From an uncultured Bacilli bacterium (lineage in GTDB: Bacteria; Bacillota_I; Bacilli_A; RFN20; CAG-288), in the NCBI GenBank assembly GCA_934725685.1, contig CAKVBX010000012.1, positions 1-37,327 of the forward strand: a DNA stretch of 37,327 nt. Reading direction: 5' to 3'. Shown piece by piece: positions 32,195 to 37,327 of this stretch. The notes under the pieces were generated by a model that did no database searches, was not told where the DNA came from, and saw only the letters and a program-made list of their open reading frames with translations. Both the position numbers and the translations under genes were made by a program. How positions within the stretch are numbered: the first letter of the stretch is position 1; each line of letters starts with the position of its first letter.

Positions 32195-32433
32195 GTAAAA
32201 AAAGCTGTCGTGTTGCTGACAGGAAAATTATACCATGAATCCGAAAAAGAGCAACAGAAAAACATTGACTTTTTCATAGCATTGCGCTGGCGGTGGCAAA
32301 GCTTGTAACCGCTATCAAATGCAGCCTGCTTTCATGGCGCCTTCAAAAAGTGCCTTATTTCGTCCGCTTTATCCGAAATAGCAGATAAAACAGACGAATT
32401 CTCACATTGAAATTAGATTGAAATTTTATAGAA
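32195..32433 (+). repeat. Right copy of the 239-bp direct repeat flanking the IS
   Basis: Matches 29661-29899 at 238 of 239 positions. It supplies the upstream region of the ABC exporter operon. It also holds a second copy of the rimP promoter, now pointing into the IS. An imperfect hairpin lies at 32361-32396. Confidence 0.97.
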
Positions 32434-32434
32434 T
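32407..32434 (+). promoter_or_regulatory. Candidate promoter of the ABC exporter operon
   Basis: TTGAAA (32407-32412), a 16-base spacer and TAGAAT (32429-32434) lie 42 bases before the exporter start. The single difference between the direct repeats falls in this -35 (the left copy has TTAAAA). Confidence 0.6.
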
Positions 32435-32475
32435 ATATTAGCTTTATTTCTTAATTAAATAGGATTGGAGGTTCT

Positions 32476-34320
32476 ATGCTAACCAAAACCAGCGACGCCT
32501 ATAAAAAACACATACCGGCCCTCCTGTTAGGACCGATGCTGAAGATGATCGAAGCCGTCTTCGATCTTCTCATTCCGCTCTTCATGAAGTCCATCATCGA
32601 CCTCTCGAAGAATGTCTCATCCGGCTACGAACCGCTCCATCAGATGAACACCATCAACCGGTCCATCTCCAAGTTCATCCTTCTTTTTGGAAACTGGATT
32701 GACGGGAATCCCTCTCTCAACTACGCCATCATCGGCGGCACCATCATTCTCATCATGGGAGTTTTGGGATTCGCCACGACCATGGTTACCCAGTATGTCG
32801 CCGCAAGAACGGCCGTCGCCGTCGGAACGGATTTGAGAGACTCCCTCTACGAGAAGATTCTTTCCCTCTCCAAAAAGGATCGGGAAAAGATCGGAAACAA
32901 CAAAGTCCTCACCATCCTCAACGCTGACTCCTATCAGGTTCAGCAGGGTGTTCTCATCTTCATCCGACTCATCGTCCGCGCCCCTTTCATCATCCTTGGA
33001 GCCCTCATCATCTCCATCATCCTCGACTGGAAAATCGGTCTTGTCTTCTTGGGCATCATCCCGCTCATCCTCCTCGTGATCTTCTGCATCATGGGAAAGA
33101 GCGGCAAACAATATCTCGTCATTCAGGAAAAACTCGACGGCCTTTCCAATAAATCCAGTGACACCCTCGACGGTGCCAAAGTCATCCGCGCCTTCAATTC
33201 CGAAGAGAATGAAAATCGGGAATTCTCCGACAAGGCGGAAGACTACAGAAAGTCTGCCACCCACGTCCAGAAGCTCAACGCCCTCATCAACCCGCTGACT
33301 TTCGCCATCATCTCCGTCGCCACTGCCCTCGTCGTCATCCTGGGCGGACTTCCGATTCTCTCGGAAGGAGATGCCACCCTTGCCACACAGACCTCTTCCA
33401 CCATCATCACCGAAGTCGCCTATCTCGCCCAGATCTTCACCACCCTCGTCCAGCTCACCAACGTCGTCATGATTCTAACCAAGTCCGGTGTCTCCAGGAA
33501 ACGTATCGATTCCGTCCTCGCCATCAACCCCTCCGTCCAGGACTGTAAGAACCCCCTCACCAAGACAATCGAAAGCGGTGAGGATATCCTTTGTTTCGAT
33601 GATGTCTCCCTCGGTTACAAGGAAGAAGGAAACTATGCACTTCAGAACATCTCCTTCACGTTAAAGAAGGGGCAGTCCTTAGGTATCATCGGCGGTACCG
33701 GAAGCGGAAAATCCACCCTCATCAACCTCGTCGAACGTTTCCTCGACACTTCCAAGGGAACGGTCTATTACAAGGGAAATGACATCAGGGACTATTCCTT
33801 ATCCTCCCTCCGCAGCGAAATCGCCTTGGTTCCCCAGAAATCCGTCCTTTTCAAGGGTACTATCCACACCAACATGCTGATGGCAAATTCAAAGGCCAGC
33901 GAAGAGGACATCGCCAAAGCCCTCCAGGATGCCCAGGCCTATGAATTCGTCAGCAAATATCCGGAATACATCGAATACGGCGTCGAAGAGGGCGGAAAGA
34001 ACTTCTCCGGCGGACAGAGACAGCGCCTTTGCATCGCAAGGGCCTTAGTCAAGAATCCAGAGGTCATCATCCTCGATGACTCCACTTCCGCTTTGGACCT
34101 CCTCACCGACAGAAAAGTGAGGGACAACATCCACAACCACTATCAGGGTATCACCAAAATCATCGTCTCTCAGCGTGTCAGCACCGTCTCCGACTGTGAC
34201 CTCATCCTCGTCTTGGAAGGCGGAAAACTCGTCGACAAGGGAACGCATGAACACCTCATGGAACACTGCCAGGTCTATCGTGAAACCTACGAAAGTCAGA
34301 CCAGAAAGGAGAACGACTGA
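32476..34320 (+). CDS. ABC exporter half-transporter A (degenerate catalytic site)
   Basis: The 614-residue protein has an N-terminal six-helix membrane domain and a C-terminal nucleotide-binding domain: Walker A GGTGSGKST near 406, signature FSGGQ near 511, and Walker B VIILDDSTSALD near 533. The catalytic glutamate is replaced by aspartate (LDD rather than LDE), as in one half of heterodimeric exporters. It has an extended loop after the first membrane helix. GGAGG lies 6 bases before the ATG. It overlaps the next gene as TGATG. Substrate unknown; multidrug, lipid or peptide export are all possible. Confidence 0.92.
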   Translation: MLTKTSDAYKKHIPALLLGPMLKMIEAVFDLLIPLFMKSIIDLSKNVSSGYEPLHQMNTINRSISKFILLFGNWIDGNPSLNYAIIGGTIILIMGVLGFATTMVTQYVAARTAVAVGTDLRDSLYEKILSLSKKDREKIGNNKVLTILNADSYQVQQGVLIFIRLIVRAPFIILGALIISIILDWKIGLVFLGIIPLILLVIFCIMGKSGKQYLVIQEKLDGLSNKSSDTLDGAKVIRAFNSEENENREFSDKAEDYRKSATHVQKLNALINPLTFAIISVATALVVILGGLPILSEGDATLATQTSSTIITEVAYLAQIFTTLVQLTNVVMILTKSGVSRKRIDSVLAINPSVQDCKNPLTKTIESGEDILCFDDVSLGYKEEGNYALQNISFTLKKGQSLGIIGGTGSGKSTLINLVERFLDTSKGTVYYKGNDIRDYSLSSLRSEIALVPQKSVLFKGTIHTNMLMANSKASEEDIAKALQDAQAYEFVSKYPEYIEYGVEEGGKNFSGGQRQRLCIARALVKNPEVIILDDSTSALDLLTDRKVRDNIHNHYQGITKIIVSQRVSTVSDCDLILVLEGGKLVDKGTHEHLMEHCQVYRETYESQTRKEND

Positions 34321-36047
34321 TGAACTTCAAGACAAGATTCTTCTCCTATCTGAAAAAAGAGAAAAAACTGATTCTACTTATATCCGTCTTCGTTCTCGTC
34401 TTCCTCATCGCTCAGGCCGCTCAGCCGTTTTTGGTCGGTAAGGCGCTCAACGCCGCCACCGACGGTAACAGAACCGCCTTCTTCCTCATCATCATCTCCT
34501 GCCTCGTCCTTTCCCTTATAGGCGCCGCCTCGGACTTCATCTTCGAATATTCCGTCGGCATCATGACCCAGAAGATCATCTATGACATCAGAAAGGACGT
34601 CTACAACAAATTCAACAGTGTCTCCGTTGAAACCATTTTCAAGGAAAAGCACGGCGACCTTGTCCAACTGGAAATCGGCGATGTCGAAAATGTCGCCAAC
34701 GGCCTCTTCTCCGTCTTCAAGTCGCTCATCGAGGGCGTTCTCAGCATCGTCATCACCATCGTGATGATGTTCGTCGTCAACTGGATACTTGCCCTCAGCG
34801 TAATCGTCCTTTCTCCACTCTCCGTCCTCATGTCCCGCTTTGTCGCCCAGTTCTCCCATAAACACTTCAAGAAACAGGCAAAGCTTCAGTCCGATCTCAA
34901 CAGCATCTCCCTGGAAGCCATCGACAATATCGACTGTCTGCAATCGCTCCATTACGAAAAGGCTTCCCTGAACAGTTTCAGGAATCAGGACGAAGAGCTC
35001 CGCAAGGAAGGTAAAATTGCTCAGTTTTCCGCCTCCTGGACCAATCCGACCACCCGTCTTGTCAACAATATCATCTATGCCATCATCGGCATCAGCGGCA
35101 TCATCATGATTCCCTATAGCACCATCCTCGCACCCTACCATGCCGTCATGAACATCGGTAACCTCTCCTCCTTCCTAAGCTACACCAACCAGTTCACCAA
35201 GCCGTTCAACGAAATCAGCGGCGTGATGAGCGAATACGAAAGTGCCGTCTTCTCGTTCAAGAGAATCGATGCCTTCCTTTCCAAGGAAGATGACGTCGAC
35301 AACGGAACCGAGGATGTCTCCGAAATCGAAGAGATCCGCTTCGAAGATATGTGGTTCAGCTATGAACCGACCCAGCGCCTCATCGAAGACTTCTCCGAGA
35401 CCATCCACAAAGGGCAGAAAGTCGCCATCGTCGGTCCTACGGGCGCAGGAAAATCGACCTTGATCAACGTTCTCATGCGTTTCTACGACCCAACCCAGGG
35501 GAAAATTCTCTATAACGGAAAAGACGGAACCTCCATCAGAAAATCCGCACTGAGAAAGAACTTCGGCATGGTCTTACAGGAAACCTGGATCTTCACGGGT
35601 ACCATCATGGACAATGTCCGTTATGCCAAGCCTGAGGCCACGGACGAAGAAGTCATCGATGCCTGCAAGAGAGCTCACGCCGACACCTTCATCAACACCC
35701 TTCCGGATGGTTACCAGACCAAAGTCACCGCTAAACAGGGACTCAGCGAGGGTGAACGCCAGATGCTGACGATTGCCAGAGTCATGCTGCTGGAACCGGA
35801 CATCGTCATCCTCGATGAAGCGACCAGCAACGTCGATACCCGCACCGAAAAACTCATCACCGATGCCTTCGACCGCCTCTTGGAGAACAAGACTTCCATC
35901 GTCATCGCCCACCGCCTCTCCACCATCCGCAATTCCGATCTGATTCTCGTCCTCAAGGACGGACACATCATCGAACAGGGAAGCCACAACGCCCTCATGG
36001 CAAAACAGGGATTCTATTATTCCATGTACGCTTCCCAGTTCAGATAA
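34320..36047 (+). CDS. ABC exporter half-transporter B (catalytic partner)
   Basis: The 575-residue protein has six membrane helices followed by a nucleotide-binding domain: Walker A GPTGAGKST near 372, a degenerate signature LSEGE instead of LSGGQ near 474, and Walker B IVILDEATSNVD near 498 with the catalytic glutamate. This is the mirror of the partner: its own ATP site, with the partner's FSGGQ, forms the active composite site, while the other is degenerate. The pair is therefore a heterodimeric exporter of the BmrCD/TM287-288 type. It overlaps the partner gene by one base and precedes a lipoprotein gene by 16. Confidence 0.92.
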   Translation: MNFKTRFFSYLKKEKKLILLISVFVLVFLIAQAAQPFLVGKALNAATDGNRTAFFLIIISCLVLSLIGAASDFIFEYSVGIMTQKIIYDIRKDVYNKFNSVSVETIFKEKHGDLVQLEIGDVENVANGLFSVFKSLIEGVLSIVITIVMMFVVNWILALSVIVLSPLSVLMSRFVAQFSHKHFKKQAKLQSDLNSISLEAIDNIDCLQSLHYEKASLNSFRNQDEELRKEGKIAQFSASWTNPTTRLVNNIIYAIIGISGIIMIPYSTILAPYHAVMNIGNLSSFLSYTNQFTKPFNEISGVMSEYESAVFSFKRIDAFLSKEDDVDNGTEDVSEIEEIRFEDMWFSYEPTQRLIEDFSETIHKGQKVAIVGPTGAGKSTLINVLMRFYDPTQGKILYNGKDGTSIRKSALRKNFGMVLQETWIFTGTIMDNVRYAKPEATDEEVIDACKRAHADTFINTLPDGYQTKVTAKQGLSEGERQMLTIARVMLLEPDIVILDEATSNVDTRTEKLITDAFDRLLENKTSIVIAHRLSTIRNSDLILVLKDGHIIEQGSHNALMAKQGFYYSMYASQFR

Positions 36048-36063
36048 AACAAGGAGGAAAACT

Positions 36064-37327
36064 ATGAAAAACAGAAAGATCATCCTGCCGCTTCTCATCC
36101 TCTCCCTGTTAGCCGGCTGTGAAGGGACAAACTCGGATTCAACAGCAGGCAATACGGAAGCCAAACCGACCGAAGCACCGGTCTCGGAAAATACCGTTCC
36201 GACGCTGAAGAACAGCATGTTCGAAGAAGCCGGCAAAGAGAACATCACCTATCTAGAACAGATCCATATCGTCAACAGTTCCGACGAAAGAAGCGCCACT
36301 CTGAAGACGATGTTTGACAAGGACAGCTATTTCGGCGCCATCGTCTCCGACGAGGACGAATCCGAAATTCTCGTCTCTTCCTCCTATTACGCCAAAAACG
36401 GGAAAGTCGCCTATTCCTCTCATCCGGACCGCTACAACAAAGTGAAGGAAGTCACTTCCTCCATCCGCTGGGAGAACTCCGTCTATGTCAACCGCTTCAA
36501 GAGCCTCTCCAAGGACGACTTCCAGTATGTCAGCAAAAACGAGTTCGGCATCGCCACCTACGTCCTCTCCGACAATGCCATCGGAAATACCGCCAAAAAG
36601 GAAATCGTCGATGCCATCTATGATTCCGCCACGGTCTATTACCACAGCGGTACCGCCTCCAAGTTCGGAGGAGATTCCCTTTCCAAGATGGAACTCTACG
36701 TCTCCCGCACCGGCATCACCGGATTTGCGATGAAATATTCCAAGACCGATTCGACGGGAAGGAACTATACGGAGCTCAGCGTCACTTTGGAAGACATCGG
36801 AAAAACCGTCCTCTCCGAAGAGGACATCTGCCCGAAGCCCTATTCCTATGAGACCGCGTACAAGAGCCAGTACGACGCGCTCGATAAGGCCCTCAAGGAG
36901 ATGAAGACCTACAACTATCAGATTGACGTCGATGTCAAAAGGGGCGATAGTCTCCTTCAGCATTCCGAGGCCGTTTTCTTTGCGGATGGTTACTCTGGGT
37001 ATGATCAGACCATCTCCTCCAGTACTTCCACCTACACCTATTACGGCATCCATAAACGGAATGATGGCAAGTATGAACGCTATACCGGAGAGACCCGGGA
37101 CACGCTCAAGGGTCAGATTTACCGCACCTCCGCACATCAGGGACTGATGCAGTTCGACTTCAGCAATCTCATCTTCGAATACGACAAAGAAAACTCCACG
37201 TCCGCTTCCTCTGTCTTCCAGATCAGAAACGATTTCATGAAGTACAACTATATCGCCGATATCGCAGAGGACATGACCTTCGATGAGTACGCAAGCTATG
37301 CCGCAGGCCTCACCCTGAAGGTTGAGG
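36064..37327 (+). CDS. Lipoprotein of unknown function, C-terminus cut by the window edge
   Basis: From the ATG at 36064, with AAGGAGG 8 bases upstream, an open frame runs to the window end (421 codons). It has a lipobox SLLAGC (Cys19) and a short stalk containing EAKPTEAP, then an unrecognised domain with YAKNGKVAYSSHPDRYNKVK, KMELYVSRTGITGFAMKYSK and a tyrosine- and serine-rich second half. It is anchored outside the cell and lies 16 bases after the exporter genes, so probably in the same operon. The stalk resembles that of the lipoprotein at 16493. No function is proposed. Confidence 0.85.
   Translation, partial: MKNRKIILPLLILSLLAGCEGTNSDSTAGNTEAKPTEAPVSENTVPTLKNSMFEEAGKENITYLEQIHIVNSSDERSATLKTMFDKDSYFGAIVSDEDESEILVSSSYYAKNGKVAYSSHPDRYNKVKEVTSSIRWENSVYVNRFKSLSKDDFQYVSKNEFGIATYVLSDNAIGNTAKKEIVDAIYDSATVYYHSGTASKFGGDSLSKMELYVSRTGITGFAMKYSKTDSTGRNYTELSVTLEDIGKTVLSEEDICPKPYSYETAYKSQYDALDKALKEMKTYNYQIDVDVKRGDSLLQHSEAVFFADGYSGYDQTISSSTSTYTYYGIHKRNDGKYERYTGETRDTLKGQIYRTSAHQGLMQFDFSNLIFEYDKENSTSASSVFQIRNDFMKYNYIADIAEDMTFDEYASYAAGLTLKVE

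Noticed and set aside
29661..32433. Integrative element with attL/attR
   Set aside because: No integrase or other cargo is present; the single gene is a DDE transposase with terminal inverted repeats inside the direct repeats.

Overview
The window reads as chromosomal DNA of a low-to-mid GC Bacillota, probably a gut-type lineage near Erysipelotrichia or another uncultured Bacilli group. The evidence is strong AGGAGG ribosome-binding sites, dense 4-bp gene overlaps, the Firmicutes order rimP-nusA-ylxR-ylxQ-infB-rbfA, an LplABC-type sugar importer, a CcpA-like cre site, and class III (anaerobic) ribonucleotide reductase as the only reductase seen. TGA is used as a stop throughout, so it is not a code-4 Mollicute. 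The genus cannot be named from this sequence.

Region 1 (1-2940, minus strand) is a tightly overlapping set: nitroreductase, BaiN/YhiN-like flavoprotein, a DUF5677-like protein, and the start of an RlmD/TrmA-type rRNA methyltransferase cut by the window edge. Region 2 (3035-18599, plus strand) is one 12-gene operon with one promoter and one strong terminator. A sigma-A promoter overlaps a cre-like box and is followed by a LacI-type operator. The genes encode a MalK-type ATPase with an unusual C-terminal extension, a LacI regulator, two permeases, a solute-binding lipoprotein, a nucleoside hydrolase, a secreted modular protein, two GH43-like five-bladed-propeller lipoproteins, a YesL-type membrane protein, a ribokinase, and a surface lipoprotein with helical repeats plus the same module as the secreted protein. 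The only cytosolic hydrolase is the nucleoside hydrolase and the only sugar kinase is ribokinase. My inference is that the locus captures, imports and breaks down a ribosyl-containing glycoconjugate or nucleoside-like compound.

Region 3 (18600-24340) holds a decayed AbiEii-like nucleotidyltransferase fragment, rpsO with a possible autoregulatory leader (minus), truB-ribF (plus), a bidirectional terminator, and nrdD-nrdG (minus). Region 4 (24303-29720, minus) is the translation/transcription-factor operon rimP-nusA-ylxR-ylxQ-infB-rbfA.

Region 5 (29661-32433) is an intact IS1634/IS1549-family insertion sequence of about 2.3 kb flanked by 239-bp direct repeats that differ at one base. This fits the very long target duplications known for that family. 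The insertion split the divergent intergenic region between rimP and an ABC exporter but duplicated it, so both neighbours keep their promoters. Region 6 (32434-37327, plus) holds a heterodimeric ABC exporter and a downstream lipoprotein cut by the window edge.

The most novel candidates are the ribosyl-utilisation operon with its unnamed surface module, the MalK extension, and the IS with its long duplication. I recognise no tRNA, CRISPR array or phage gene.
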